Assembly: GCA_963728195.1 (NCBI GenBank)
Contig: CAVSIX010000005.1
Coordinates: forward strand, 310,001 to 374,000
Length of the DNA: 64,000 bases
Direction of reading: 5' to 3'
Source of the DNA: Sva-07 sp963728195
Lineage (GTDB): Bacteria; Actinomycetota; Acidimicrobiia; Acidimicrobiales; Ilumatobacteraceae
Part shown: in pieces, positions 16,656 through 24,736 of the stretch
Numbering within the stretch: the stretch's first letter is position 1
Layout: every line of letters begins with the position of its first letter
Translations under genes and position numbers: made by a program
Notes under the pieces: generated by a model
Told to the model about the DNA's origin: nothing
Databases searched by the model: none
Seen by the model: the letters and a program-made list of their open reading frames with translations, nothing else

Positions 16656-18377
16656 GCGGCGGTACACCCGCACCTCCCACGGCGCGAGTGCGACATCGAC
16701 GGTGCGGGGCTCGCCGGCGTCGTCGAGGTTGGTGAGCAGCACCTCGGCGTCGCGCCACCGGCGGGCGTCGGGCACCTCGAACCCGGCGTCGTCGCCGGAG
16801 AAGTTGGCCAACACGAGCAGCTCGACGTCGTCGAGGCGTCGGCTGAACGCGTAGATGCGGTCGTCGTCCGCGAGCACCATCGTGAAGTCGCCGTCGACGA
16901 TCACCGCCAGCTCGTGGCGCAGCCCGATCAGTCGCCGGTAGTGATGGAGCACCGAGTCGGGATCATCACGCTCGTCGGCGACGTTGACGCTGACGTGGTT
17001 GGGATGGACCGCCATCCATGGTTCACCGGCCGTGAAACCCGCGTGGTCCGAGCCGTTCCACTGCATCGGCGTTCGGGCGTGGTCGCGGGCGCCGGCGTTG
17101 ACCGCGGCGAGGATCTCGGCGCGGCCGTGTCCGAGCGCCTCGGACTCTGCGATGTAGTTCAGCGTCTGGATGTCGCGCAGCTGTGATTCGTCGGAGAACG
17201 TCGAGTTGGTCATCCCGAGTTCCTCGCCCTGGTACACGAACGGTGTGCCGCGATGCAGGTGCAGCACGGTGGCGAGCATCTTGGCCGAGCGGCGTCGGTA
17301 TTCGCCGTCGTCGCCGAAGCGAGACACGATGCGCGGCTGGTCGTGATTGCACCAGTAGAGGCTGTTCCAGCCGGTCTCGGCGAGACCGGCCTGCCAACGG
17401 CCGAGCGAGGCCTTCAGGTCGCGCAGCGGCAGCGGCCGCACGTCGAAACGTCCGCCGGGACCGTGGTCGACGCCGACGTGTTCGAACTGGAACACCATGT
17501 CGACCTCACGGCGCGCCGGATCGGTGTAGTGAACCGCCTCGTCGACGGTGACGCCGGGCATCTCGCCGATCCACACGAGGTCGCCGTGCTCGGTGGTGAC
17601 CTCGCTGCGAATCTCGTGGAGGAACTCGTGGATGCGAGGGCCGTCGACGAAGTGCGCCATGCCGTTGCCGTACACCGATCCGTCGCTGACCATCCCGTCG
17701 GGCAGGTCGACGTCCTTGGAGATGAAGTTGATCACGTCCATGCGGAAGCCGTCGACGCCCCGGTCGACCCACCAGCGCATCATGTCGTGGACGGCGGTGC
17801 GCACGTCGGGGTGCTCCCAGTTCAGGTCGGGTTGCTTGCGCGAGAAGAGGTGGAGGTAGTACTCGCCGCTCGCCTCGTCGAATTCCCACGCCGACCCGCC
17901 GAACAGTGATCCCCAGTTGTTCGGCTCGGCGCCCGGCTCACCCCCGGTCATGCCCGCGCGGGGAGGCCGCCACCAGTACCAGTCGCGCCGTGGTGACGTG
18001 GTCGACGAGCGCGACTCGACGAACCAGTCGTGCTCGTCGGAGGTGTGGTTGACGACCAGGTCCATGATCAGGCGGAGGTCGCGACGATGCAGCTCGCTGA
18101 CCAGCTGGTCGAACTCGTCCAGCGAGCCGAAGATCGGGTCGATCGCGCGGTAGTCGCTGATGTCGTAGCCGGCGTCGTCCTGGGGTGAGGCGTAGACGGG
18201 CGAGATCCACACCGCATCGACGCCGAGGTCGACGAGGTGATCGAGGTGCTCGGCGATCCCGGCGAGGTCGCCGATGCCGTCACCGCTGGCGTCGGCGAAG
18301 CTGCGCGGCCAGATCTGGTAGATCGTGGCTCGTCGCCACCAGGGCTCGGCGTCGGTGTGTCGTTGTGAACCGCTCAT
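16644..18377 (-). CDS. GH13 alpha-glucosidase (oligo-1,6-glucosidase type)
   Basis: A 577-residue enzyme starting at ATG 18377 (MSGSQRHTDAEPWWRRATIYQIWPRSF). It has the GH13 motifs DLVVNHTSDEH, GFRMDVINF (nucleophile Asp), WIGEMPG (acid Glu) and WCNHDQPR, plus TPMQWNGSDHAGFT, all characteristic of oligo-1,6-glucosidase/alpha-glucosidase. It would release glucose from short alpha-glucans in the cytoplasm. Its 3' end overlaps the convergent TreS-like gene by 12 bases. Twenty-two further in-frame codons upstream are possible but look non-coding. Confidence 0.8.
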   Translation of the reverse strand: MSGSQRHTDAEPWWRRATIYQIWPRSFADASGDGIGDLAGIAEHLDHLVDLGVDAVWISPVYASPQDDAGYDISDYRAIDPIFGSLDEFDQLVSELHRRDLRLIMDLVVNHTSDEHDWFVESRSSTTSPRRDWYWWRPPRAGMTGGEPGAEPNNWGSLFGGSAWEFDEASGEYYLHLFSRKQPDLNWEHPDVRTAVHDMMRWWVDRGVDGFRMDVINFISKDVDLPDGMVSDGSVYGNGMAHFVDGPRIHEFLHEIRSEVTTEHGDLVWIGEMPGVTVDEAVHYTDPARREVDMVFQFEHVGVDHGPGGRFDVRPLPLRDLKASLGRWQAGLAETGWNSLYWCNHDQPRIVSRFGDDGEYRRRSAKMLATVLHLHRGTPFVYQGEELGMTNSTFSDESQLRDIQTLNYIAESEALGHGRAEILAAVNAGARDHARTPMQWNGSDHAGFTAGEPWMAVHPNHVSVNVADERDDPDSVLHHYRRLIGLRHELAVIVDGDFTMVLADDDRIYAFSRRLDDVELLVLANFSGDDAGFEVPDARRWRDAEVLLTNLDDAGEPRTVDVALAPWEVRVYRRSVP

Positions 18378-18459
18378 GTCGCTGGTGTTCCCGACCCCCG
18401 CCGATCGACACGTGCGCCGCTGACCATGCTCCGACGATTGCACGCGAATGTCGGTGGTT

Positions 18460-18501
18460 GCGATGAGCGAACCGACCAGATGGCGTCGTTCGGCTCATCG
18501 C
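18460..18501 (+). repeat. Dispersed 42-nt hairpin repeat, locus 2 (single copy)
   Basis: GCGATGAGCGAA opens the unit and TTCGGCTCATCGC closes it, giving a long stem with one bulged base. It lies between two divergently transcribed genes (alpha-glucosidase and GT1). Confidence 0.85.
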
Positions 18502-18566
18502 ACGCGAGTGGTGGATCCGTGATGGCGTCGGCGGGCGATCCGCTCCGGCGGTCCTGTGGGGCGCGG

Positions 18567-18572
18567 TACCGT
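18567..18572 (+). promoter_or_regulatory. -10-like TACCGT, leaderless position
   Basis: TACCGT ends 5 bases before the GTG start at 18578, with no ribosome-binding site between. It suggests transcription starts at or just after the start codon region. Confidence 0.35.
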
Positions 18573-18577
18573 GGCTC

Positions 18578-19753
18578 GTGCGCATTCTCGTGACGTCGAC
18601 GCCGGGAACTGGCCACCTTCATCCGATCGTGCCGCTCGCACGCGAACTTGCGTCAGCCGACCACGAGGTGCTGTGGGCGACGGCGGCGTCGGCGTGCCCG
18701 AAGGTCGAAAGTTTCGGCTTCCGAGCGGTCGACTGCGGGATGGAGGTCGACGTCAGGAACGCGATGTTCGCCGAACGGGCTCCGCAGGCGATGGCATTGG
18801 CGTCTCGTGACCGTCGAGCGCTGGCTTTCTCGGTGATGTTCGCCGAGATCGCTGCACCGGTGATGCACGAGGAGCTCGTCGGTGTGGTCGACACCTTCCA
18901 GCCGGAACTGATCGTGCACGAGGTGGCCGAGCTTGCCGCCGCTCCGATCGCCAAGGCACGCGGGATCCCCCACGTCGCCGTCGGCTTCAGCGGAGCGCTG
19001 CCCGATGCGGCCCAGGCCGCCGCCGAACAGAGCGTCGCCGTCGTGTGGGAGAGCGAAGGTCTGCAGGTGACCACGGCGGACTTCCATGGTGACGTGCTGC
19101 TCCACCCGTTCCCGACCGAGTTGGACACGCCGCGCTCGGACGGCCCGGCGGCGCCGATGCGACCCCTGGCGTTCGACGGTGCGATGTCGACGACGCCGCC
19201 CGATTGGACCGCATCGTTCGGTGCCGAGCGCCCAGGTGTCTATGTCACCTTCGGGACCGAGTTCGCCCACCTCGCTCCCTGGCCGGCGATCTTCGATGCG
19301 CTCGCCGACGTCGACGTCGACGTGATCGCCACCGTCGGAGGTCGCATCGACCCGGCGACGTTCGCTCCGACCGCAGCGAACATCCGCATCGAGCAGTACG
19401 TACCGCAGGGCTTCCTGCTCGATCGCGCCCAGGTCGTCGTCTCCCATGGCGGCGCAGGAACGCTGATCGGGGCTGCGTCCGCTGGCAAGGTCCAGCTCTG
19501 CCTGCCCGTCGGTGCCGACCAGTGGGAGAACGCCGACTCGTTGTCGGCGGCTCGTGCCGGGATGACGCTGGAGGTCACCGAACGCGACGCCGAGACGATC
19601 GCTCGATCCGTCGAGCACCTGCTGTCGGACACGTCGACGCAGGCATCGGCCGAGTATCTCCGCAACTGTTTCGCAGCGATGCCCCACCCGGCGGACGTGG
19701 TCGCGGAGCTGGAGCATCTGGCGGAATCCCGCCCGGACACCACCCAGCGATGA
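18578..19753 (+). CDS. GT1 family glycosyltransferase (UGT/MGT type)
   Basis: A 391-residue protein with the N-terminal MRILVTSTPGTGHLHPIVPLARELASADHEV of macrolide/UDP-type glycosyltransferases. The C-terminal donor-binding motif SHGGAGTLIGAASAGK...LPVGADQWENA is around residues 288-320. These are the two Rossmann lobes of the GT-B fold. It should glycosylate a small molecule such as a polyketide, lipid or sterol; the acceptor is unknown. It stands alone. Its TGA stop falls inside a hairpin repeat (19747-19788), within the CGATGAGCG of the left arm. Confidence 0.75.
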   Translation: MRILVTSTPGTGHLHPIVPLARELASADHEVLWATAASACPKVESFGFRAVDCGMEVDVRNAMFAERAPQAMALASRDRRALAFSVMFAEIAAPVMHEELVGVVDTFQPELIVHEVAELAAAPIAKARGIPHVAVGFSGALPDAAQAAAEQSVAVVWESEGLQVTTADFHGDVLLHPFPTELDTPRSDGPAAPMRPLAFDGAMSTTPPDWTASFGAERPGVYVTFGTEFAHLAPWPAIFDALADVDVDVIATVGGRIDPATFAPTAANIRIEQYVPQGFLLDRAQVVVSHGGAGTLIGAASAGKVQLCLPVGADQWENADSLSAARAGMTLEVTERDAETIARSVEHLLSDTSTQASAEYLRNCFAAMPHPADVVAELEHLAESRPDTTQR

Positions 19754-19848
19754 GCGAATCGACCAGATCCCGGCTTTTCGCTCATCGCCGGAGTTGGACG
19801 GCCGTCGCGATGAGCGAACGGACCAGATCCCGGCTTTTCGCTCATCGC
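19747..19848 (+). repeat. Dispersed 42-nt hairpin repeat, locus 3 (two tandem copies)
   Basis: Copies lie at 19747-19788 and 19807-19848 (60-base period). They differ at a single base in the unit (TCGACC versus CGGACC region). The arms GCGATGAGCGAA and TTCGCTCATCGC are perfect 12-base inverted repeats. The first copy supplies the stop codon of the GT1 gene; both lie upstream of furA. Confidence 0.9.
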
Positions 19849-19906
19849 ACGACGTGGCGGTGTGGTCCTCGACCTGGGCAACAAGGGAGATGTCGATGTC
19901 GTTATC

Positions 19907-19935
19907 TTGACGGAGTCCAAAATTGGTGTTACCGT
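19907..19935 (+). promoter_or_regulatory. Putative furA-katG promoter
   Basis: TTGACG (19907-19912), a 17-base spacer and TACCGT (19930-19935) precede the furA ATG at 19945 by 9 bases. Within the spacer the AT-rich dyad CCAA-AA-TTGG (19917-19926) is a candidate FurA autoregulatory site, as furA genes of mycobacteria and streptomycetes bind just upstream of themselves. Not verified. Confidence 0.5.
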
Positions 19936-19944
19936 TCAGCACTG

Positions 19945-20400
19945 ATGTCGACCGATCCAGCACAACTGTTGCGAGACCGCGATCTGCAGGTGACTGCACA
20001 ACGGCTCGCGGTGCTGCGTGCGGTGTCCGCGCATCCGCACGCGACGGCCAACGACATCGCCGACGATGTGCGCCGAACGATCGGCACCATTTCGCGGCAG
20101 TCGGTGTACGACACCCTCACCCTGCTGACCGAGCGTGACATGGTCCGGCGCATCCAGCCGGCCGGCTCGTCGGCTCGGTACGAGGATCGCATCGGCGACA
20201 ACCACCATCACCTCGTCTGTCGGAGCTGCGATCGTCTCGTCGACGTCGACTGCGCCGTCGGTGAGGTGCCCTGCCTCGTTCCCGTCGACGCGGGTGACTT
20301 CCTCGTCGACGAGGCGGAGGTGACCTACTGGGGCATCTGCCCTGCGTGCCAGACCCGAGATTCCACGAGCGAAACCGTCCAACCCGAGGAGCAACGATGA
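19945..20400 (+). CDS. furA: Fur-family regulator (FurA-like)
   Basis: A 151-residue Fur-family repressor. The winged-helix region (QLLRDRDLQVTAQRLAVLRAVSAHPHATANDI, then SRQSVYDTLTLLTERDMVRR) is followed by the metal-binding GDNHHHLVCRSC and CPAC motifs, the CxxC pairs of the structural zinc. The start is the ATG at 19945, since the frame upstream only translates the repeats. Its TGA overlaps the katG ATG in ATGA, the arrangement known for furA-katG, where FurA represses catalase-peroxidase and itself. That role is inferred from family and context. Confidence 0.85.
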   Translation: MSTDPAQLLRDRDLQVTAQRLAVLRAVSAHPHATANDIADDVRRTIGTISRQSVYDTLTLLTERDMVRRIQPAGSSARYEDRIGDNHHHLVCRSCDRLVDVDCAVGEVPCLVPVDAGDFLVDEAEVTYWGICPACQTRDSTSETVQPEEQR

Positions 20401-22601
20401 CCGACAGCAAAGCACAGTCCGCAGAATGGGGTTCTCTCACTTCGGGAGAGTTCCAGTCGAACGAGAAGTGGTGGCCGAACGCACTGAACCTTCGCATACT
20501 GCACCAGGCGCACCCCGACTCGACCCCCTTCGGTCCGGAGTTCGACTACCGCGAGCAGTTCTCCCAGCTCGACGTCGACGAGCTCACCCGTGACGTCGAC
20601 GCCCTGATGACCGATTCGCAGGACTGGTGGCCCGCCGACTGGGGTCACTACGGCCCGTTCTTCATCCGCATGAGCTGGCACGCCGCAGGCACCTACCGCG
20701 TCAGCGACGGCCGCGGCGGTGGTGGCACCGGTGCCCAGCGCTATGCGCCGCTCAACTCCTGGCCGGACAACGGCAACCTCGACAAGGCTCGGCGCCTGCT
20801 GCTGCCGATCAAGCAGAAGTACGGCAAGCGCATCTCGTGGGCCGACCTGTTCGTGTTCGCCGGCAACCGCGCCCTCGAGACGATGGGCTTCAGGACCGCC
20901 GGATTCTCGTTCGGCCGCAACGACATCTGGGCGCCCGAAGACGACATCTACTGGGGCCCGGAGAACGAGTGGCTGTCGATCAACGACGATCGCTACACCG
21001 GGAGCTGGGAGGATGGCAGCCGGGCGCTCGACAATCCGCTTGCCGCTGTCCAGATGGGTCTGATCTACGTCAATCCAGAAGGCCCCAACGGAGTCCCCGA
21101 TGCGCTGAAGTCGGCGCAGGACATCCGTGAGACATTCGGCCGGATGGCGATGAACGACGAAGAGACCGTGGCGCTGACCGTCGGTGGGCACACGTTCGGC
21201 AAGATGCACGGAGCCGTCTCGCCCGACATGCACGGCCCCGAGCCGGAAGCGGCGAGCATCGCCGATCAGGGTCTCGGTTGGGCCAACAAGCACGAGACGG
21301 GCTTCGGTGAGTACACGCTGACGTCCGGTCTCGAGGGCGCCTGGACGCCGACGCCGACCAAGTGGGACAACATGTACCTCGACACGATCTTCGCTCACGA
21401 GTGGGAACTCGTCGAGTCGCCTGCCGGCGCCAAGCAATGGCAGCCGAAGGAGGTCAAGGACGGCTTCATGGTCCCCGACGCCCACGTCGAGGGCAAGATG
21501 AACCCGCCCACGATGTCGACCGCCGACATGGCGATGATCGCCGACCCGGCCTACCTCGAGATCGCCAAGCGGTTCCACGAGAATCCCGACCAGCTCGCCG
21601 ACGCCTTCGCCAAGGCGTGGTTCAAGCTGCTGCATCGCGACATGGGGCCGGCCAACCGCTACGTCGGCCCGCAGGTGCCCGGCGAGGAGTTCCTCTGGCA
21701 GGACAACGTGCCGGCCCAGGAGGGACCGATGATCGGCGACGCCGAGATCGCCGAACTCAAGTCGAGCATCCTCGGCTCGGGCCTCGGCACCGACCAGCTC
21801 GTGCGGACCGCATGGGCGTCGGCGTCGACCTACCGTCGCACCGACTACCGCGGTGGCGCCAACGGCGCCCGGATCCGCCTGTCGCCGATGAGCGAATGGG
21901 ACGTCAACGTCCAGTCCGGTGTCAACTCGGTCATCGCCAAGCTCGACGAGATCCGCAGCGACTTCAACGGCAAGGGCGGCGCGCAGGTGTCGCTCGCCGA
22001 CATGATCGTGCTCGGTGGCACCGCCGCGGTCGAAGCTGCGGCCAAGGCTGCCGGCCACGACGTCACGGTGCCGTTCACACCCGGTCGCACCGACGCCTCG
22101 CAGGACGACACCGACATCGACTCGTTCCAGTGGCTCGAGCCGAACGCCGACGGGTTCCGCAACTACGTCCGCAAGTTCGGTTCGGTTCCGACCGAGCACC
22201 TGCTGATCGACAAGGCGTTCATGCTGAACCTGAGCGCTCCGCAGATGACGGCGCTCGTCGGCGGGCTGCGCGTGATCGGCAACAACGTCGGCGACGAGGG
22301 CTACGGCGAGTTCACCGACCGCAAGGGTCAACTCACCAACGACTTCTTCGTGAACCTCCTCGACATGAAGACCAAGTGGTCAGCGGTCGGTGAGGAGGAG
22401 GACGTCTTCGAAGGCCGCGACCGCTCGACGGGCGACCTGAAGTGGAAGGCGACGCGCGTCGACCTCGTGTTCGGTGCCAACAGCCAGCTGCGAGCGCTCG
22501 CCGAGGAGTTCGCTGCGGCGGGTGGCGAGGACGATTTCGTCCGCCACTTCGTCGCCGGCTGGGTGAAGGTCATGGAGAACGACCGCTTCGATCTCAGCTG
22601 A
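20397..22601 (+). CDS. katG: Catalase-peroxidase KatG
   Basis: A 734-residue bifunctional haem catalase-peroxidase. The distal residues Arg91, Trp94 and His95 are in FIRMSWHAAGTYR. Tyr224 of the Met-Tyr-Trp adduct is in LIYVNPEGPNG, and the proximal haem ligand His265 is in LTVGGHTFGK. The second, C-terminal peroxidase-like domain is present, and length matches the family. It removes hydrogen peroxide and organic peroxides. It is translationally coupled to furA and followed by a strong hairpin (22620-22650). Confidence 0.95.
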   Translation: MTDSKAQSAEWGSLTSGEFQSNEKWWPNALNLRILHQAHPDSTPFGPEFDYREQFSQLDVDELTRDVDALMTDSQDWWPADWGHYGPFFIRMSWHAAGTYRVSDGRGGGGTGAQRYAPLNSWPDNGNLDKARRLLLPIKQKYGKRISWADLFVFAGNRALETMGFRTAGFSFGRNDIWAPEDDIYWGPENEWLSINDDRYTGSWEDGSRALDNPLAAVQMGLIYVNPEGPNGVPDALKSAQDIRETFGRMAMNDEETVALTVGGHTFGKMHGAVSPDMHGPEPEAASIADQGLGWANKHETGFGEYTLTSGLEGAWTPTPTKWDNMYLDTIFAHEWELVESPAGAKQWQPKEVKDGFMVPDAHVEGKMNPPTMSTADMAMIADPAYLEIAKRFHENPDQLADAFAKAWFKLLHRDMGPANRYVGPQVPGEEFLWQDNVPAQEGPMIGDAEIAELKSSILGSGLGTDQLVRTAWASASTYRRTDYRGGANGARIRLSPMSEWDVNVQSGVNSVIAKLDEIRSDFNGKGGAQVSLADMIVLGGTAAVEAAAKAAGHDVTVPFTPGRTDASQDDTDIDSFQWLEPNADGFRNYVRKFGSVPTEHLLIDKAFMLNLSAPQMTALVGGLRVIGNNVGDEGYGEFTDRKGQLTNDFFVNLLDMKTKWSAVGEEEDVFEGRDRSTGDLKWKATRVDLVFGANSQLRALAEEFAAAGGEDDFVRHFVAGWVKVMENDRFDLS

Positions 22602-22619
22602 AGTTTCCGGTTTCCTGTT

Positions 22620-22650
22620 CGGTGGGGTGTCGCGCTGCGGCACCCCACCG
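22620..22650 (+). terminator. katG hairpin terminator
   Basis: CGGTGGGGTG and CACCCCACCG form a 10-bp stem extended by a G-U pair and three more GC pairs (14 bp in all) around the loop GCT, 19 bases after the katG stop. There is no T-run, as common for high-GC actinobacterial terminators. Confidence 0.65.
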
Positions 22651-22686
22651 CCGCGTCTGCGGACGCGTTGGCGCCGTCATGCGCTC

Positions 22687-22727
22687 CGATGAGCGAAGCG
22701 ACCGGATACGGGGTGTTTGGCTCACCG
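22687..22727 (+). repeat. Dispersed hairpin repeat, locus 4 (diverged single copy)
   Basis: CGATGAGCGAA is intact, while the right arm reads GGCTCACCG rather than GCTCATCG, so this is a decayed copy. It lies between convergent katG and the marR-type gene, after the katG terminator. Confidence 0.7.
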
Positions 22728-22789
22728 ATGGCTTCGGTTCGCTGGCGGCTGACCGCCGCAGGTTGGCCACCAGCTCGGAGCCGACCGAT

Positions 22790-23296
22790 TCAGTCCTGCT
22801 CGGCCGGGCTCTCGACCGACTGGAGCAGCACCCGGAGAAGATCGGTCAACTGCTTGCGCTGGCGAGGGGACAGCCCGGCGATGATCTCCGACTCGTTGGC
22901 GGCGTGATCGGCGACCGCTCGATCGATCAGGTCGAGCCCGGTCGCCGTGAGTCCGACGAGCACCAGGCGACCGTCCGTCGCGCTCTTCGTTCGCTCGACG
23001 AGGCCGCGCTCCTCCAGCCGGTCGATGCGGTGCGTCATCGCCCCTGAGGTGATCATCGTCGATGCGAGGAGCTGACCAGGGGTGAGCTGGTAGGCCTCGC
23101 CGTGGCGTCGAAGCGTGGCGAGCACGTCGAACTCCCACGACTCGAGCCCGTGTCGGGCGAACACCGACTCGAGTCGTGGGCGGATCGTCTTCTCCAATCT
23201 GGAGATCCGACCGATGACCGCCATCGCCGACACGTCGAGGTCGGGTCGTTCGCGGTTCCACTGCGTGATGATCTCGTCGACGTGATCGTCCGGCAT
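22790..23296 (-). CDS. MarR-family transcriptional regulator
   Basis: A 168-residue MarR-type winged-helix protein (SRLEKTIRPRLESVFARHGLESWEFDVLATL, then QLTPGQLLASTMITSGAMTHRIDRLEERGLVER, then DGRLVLVGLT in the wing). The start chosen is ATG 23296: a -10-like TACGCT lies exactly 6 bases upstream. The longer TTG start at 23314 would overlap that promoter. It is divergent from an EamA transporter, and a 14-bp perfect palindrome between them overlaps the -35 elements of both genes. It is therefore a likely autorepressor and repressor of the transporter. Confidence 0.8.
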   Translation of the reverse strand: MPDDHVDEIITQWNRERPDLDVSAMAVIGRISRLEKTIRPRLESVFARHGLESWEFDVLATLRRHGEAYQLTPGQLLASTMITSGAMTHRIDRLEERGLVERTKSATDGRLVLVGLTATGLDLIDRAVADHAANESEIIAGLSPRQRKQLTDLLRVLLQSVESPAEQD

Positions 23297-23302
23297 CGCA
23301 GC

Positions 23303-23330
23303 AGCGTACCGCAATATCTCTTGACATCAA
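23303..23330 (-). promoter_or_regulatory. Leaderless promoter of the marR-type gene
   Basis: On the minus strand -35-like TTGATG (23330-23325), a 16-base spacer and -10-like TACGCT (23308-23303) precede ATG 23296 by 6 bases. The -35 lies inside the palindromic operator. Confidence 0.5.
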
Positions 23331-23335
23331 GATAT
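23316..23335. promoter_or_regulatory. Palindromic MarR operator between divergent genes
   Basis: TCTTGACATCAAGA (23319-23332) is a perfect 14-bp palindrome, extended with one mismatch pair to 23316-23335. The 11-mer ATCTCTTGACA (23316-23326) recurs as its exact inverse TGTCAAGAGAT at 23356-23366, over the first codons of the transporter, giving a second possible half-operator. Repression of both genes by the MarR protein is inferred. Confidence 0.65.
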
Positions 23336-23348
23336 CTCGCGGTATGGT
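23321..23348 (+). promoter_or_regulatory. Leaderless promoter of the EamA transporter
   Basis: Consensus TTGACA (23321-23326), a 16-base spacer and TATGGT (23343-23348) precede ATG 23355 by 6 bases, so the predicted transcript starts at the A of the ATG. The -35 is inside the palindromic operator. Confidence 0.6.
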
Positions 23349-23354
23349 CTCTTT

Positions 23355-24338
23355 ATGTCAAGAGATTCCATGCAGCACGCATCACTCACCACGGCACTGA
23401 CACCGGCGGTCTGGGGCACGACCTACCTGGTGGCGACCGAGTTCCTGCCGACCGGGCGCCCGCTTCTCGCCGCCACCGTGAGGGCGTTGCCGGTCGGATT
23501 CGTCTTCGTGGCCCGGACGCGCCGCCTGCCGAACGGCCACTGGTGGTGGCGCGCCATCGTGCTGGGAGTGCTCAACATCGGAGCGTTCTTCGCCTTGCTC
23601 TTCGTCGCCGCATTCCGTCTGCCCGGCGGTGTCGCAGCGACGGCCGGCGCGATCCAGCCGCTCGTCGCCGCCGCCATCGCCGCGCTCGTGCTCCGTGAAG
23701 CACTGACCCGCACCACCGCCGTCGCGGGCTCGCTCGGCGTGGCCGGCGTCGCCCTGCTCGTCCTCGGACCGCAGGCGGCGCTCGACCCGATCGGGGTGGC
23801 GGCCGCCCTCGCCGGCACGCTCTCGATGGCGACCGGGGTCGTGCTCACGAAACACTGGGGCCGCCCAGTCGACCTCATCACGTTCACCGGGTGGCAATTG
23901 ACCGTCGGAGGGATGGTGCTCGTGCCGGTCATGCTCGTCGCGGAGGGGTTGCCCGACGGGATCTCGCTGACGAATGCGGCCGGTTTCGTCTGGCTCGCCG
24001 TCGTCGGGACCGGGCTCGCCTACGTGAACTGGTTCCGGGGCATTCAGTTGCTCCCGGTGGCGGTCGTCAGTTTCCTCGGGTTGCTCAGCCCGCTCGTTGC
24101 CACCGCTGCCGGGTGGATCGTTCTCGACCAGAGCCTCACGAATCTGCAGTTCCTCGGCGCCGTCCTCGTCGTGTCGGCGATCCTCCTCACGCAATCCCGC
24201 CCGCACCCGGCGGTCGCGGCGCAGGATCAGACTCCGTTGGAGGAACGCTGCAGGTCGACGCATATGACCGTGGCGATCTCGCCGACACGACGACCCGAGG
24301 TCGAGCGGTCGGGGGCGTGCGTCACCCGCAGATCGTGA
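23355..24338 (+). CDS. EamA/DMT-superfamily transporter
   Basis: A 327-residue protein with about ten hydrophobic spans and two EamA repeats (LTPAVWGTTYLVATEFLPTGRPLLAATVRALPVG, then the second half from PIGVAAALAGTLSMATG). Members export metabolites or drugs in the drug/metabolite superfamily; the substrate is unknown. The ATG at 23355 lies 6 bases after a strong -10. Residues after about 283 form a polar tail beyond the usual family end, so the 3' end may have been extended by mutation. Regulation by the divergent MarR protein is likely. Confidence 0.8.
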   Translation: MSRDSMQHASLTTALTPAVWGTTYLVATEFLPTGRPLLAATVRALPVGFVFVARTRRLPNGHWWWRAIVLGVLNIGAFFALLFVAAFRLPGGVAATAGAIQPLVAAAIAALVLREALTRTTAVAGSLGVAGVALLVLGPQAALDPIGVAAALAGTLSMATGVVLTKHWGRPVDLITFTGWQLTVGGMVLVPVMLVAEGLPDGISLTNAAGFVWLAVVGTGLAYVNWFRGIQLLPVAVVSFLGLLSPLVATAAGWIVLDQSLTNLQFLGAVLVVSAILLTQSRPHPAVAAQDQTPLEERCRSTHMTVAISPTRRPEVERSGACVTRRS

Positions 24339-24736
24339 GTGGCCCACGATCGTCGCCGAATCTGTAATCTCACGGATGTCGCCGTCCCTCGGATCGTCGA
24401 AGCTGACACCAGCGAGGCGATCGGCGCTACGGCCGGAGAAGGGGAGTGGTATGGCATCAACCGTGGGCATCGACCACGACGCCGCGATGGGGCGGCCGCC
24501 GTATCCACCCGAGCCGCCGCTTCGAGCGAAGATCCGCCTGACGAGGACGATTCCTACCGGTGGGGTCATCGGTTCATGTTCGGCCTCCGGTTCGTGGTGG
24601 GCAGCGGGTCGATGATCGTGTCGACGGTGACGACCACAAGCGCCGCCGGCGGTCGGCGCAGGGCCCGACCGGCGGTGCGGTCTTCAACGTCATGTGCGAC
24701 GTGCCCAGGACGCCGGCGTTCCTGAACGGTTGACGG
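24339..24736. other. 398-base stretch without a confident gene
   Basis: Between the EamA gene and the cNMP-binding gene I see several overlapping open frames but no recognisable protein family, no hairpin repeat and no clear promoter. One frame at 24451-24615 has a good ribosome site and is listed separately. The stretch may be a decayed gene. Confidence 0.5.
24451..24615 (+). CDS. Possible small protein, unrecognised
   Basis: The ATG at 24451 follows the purine-rich GGAGAAGGGGAG at a suitable distance and opens a 54-codon frame (MASTVGIDHDAAMGRPPYPPEPPL...). I recognise no family, and the composition is not convincing. It could be the remnant of a longer gene. Listed only because of the ribosome site. 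Confidence 0.2.
   Translation: MASTVGIDHDAAMGRPPYPPEPPLRAKIRLTRTIPTGGVIGSCSASGSWWAAGR

Noticed and set aside
20325..22331. Long open frame antisense to katG
   Set aside because: katG is unambiguous on the plus strand. The antisense frame is rich in Val, Arg, Gly and Asp with no recognisable domain and reflects GC-rich codon bias.
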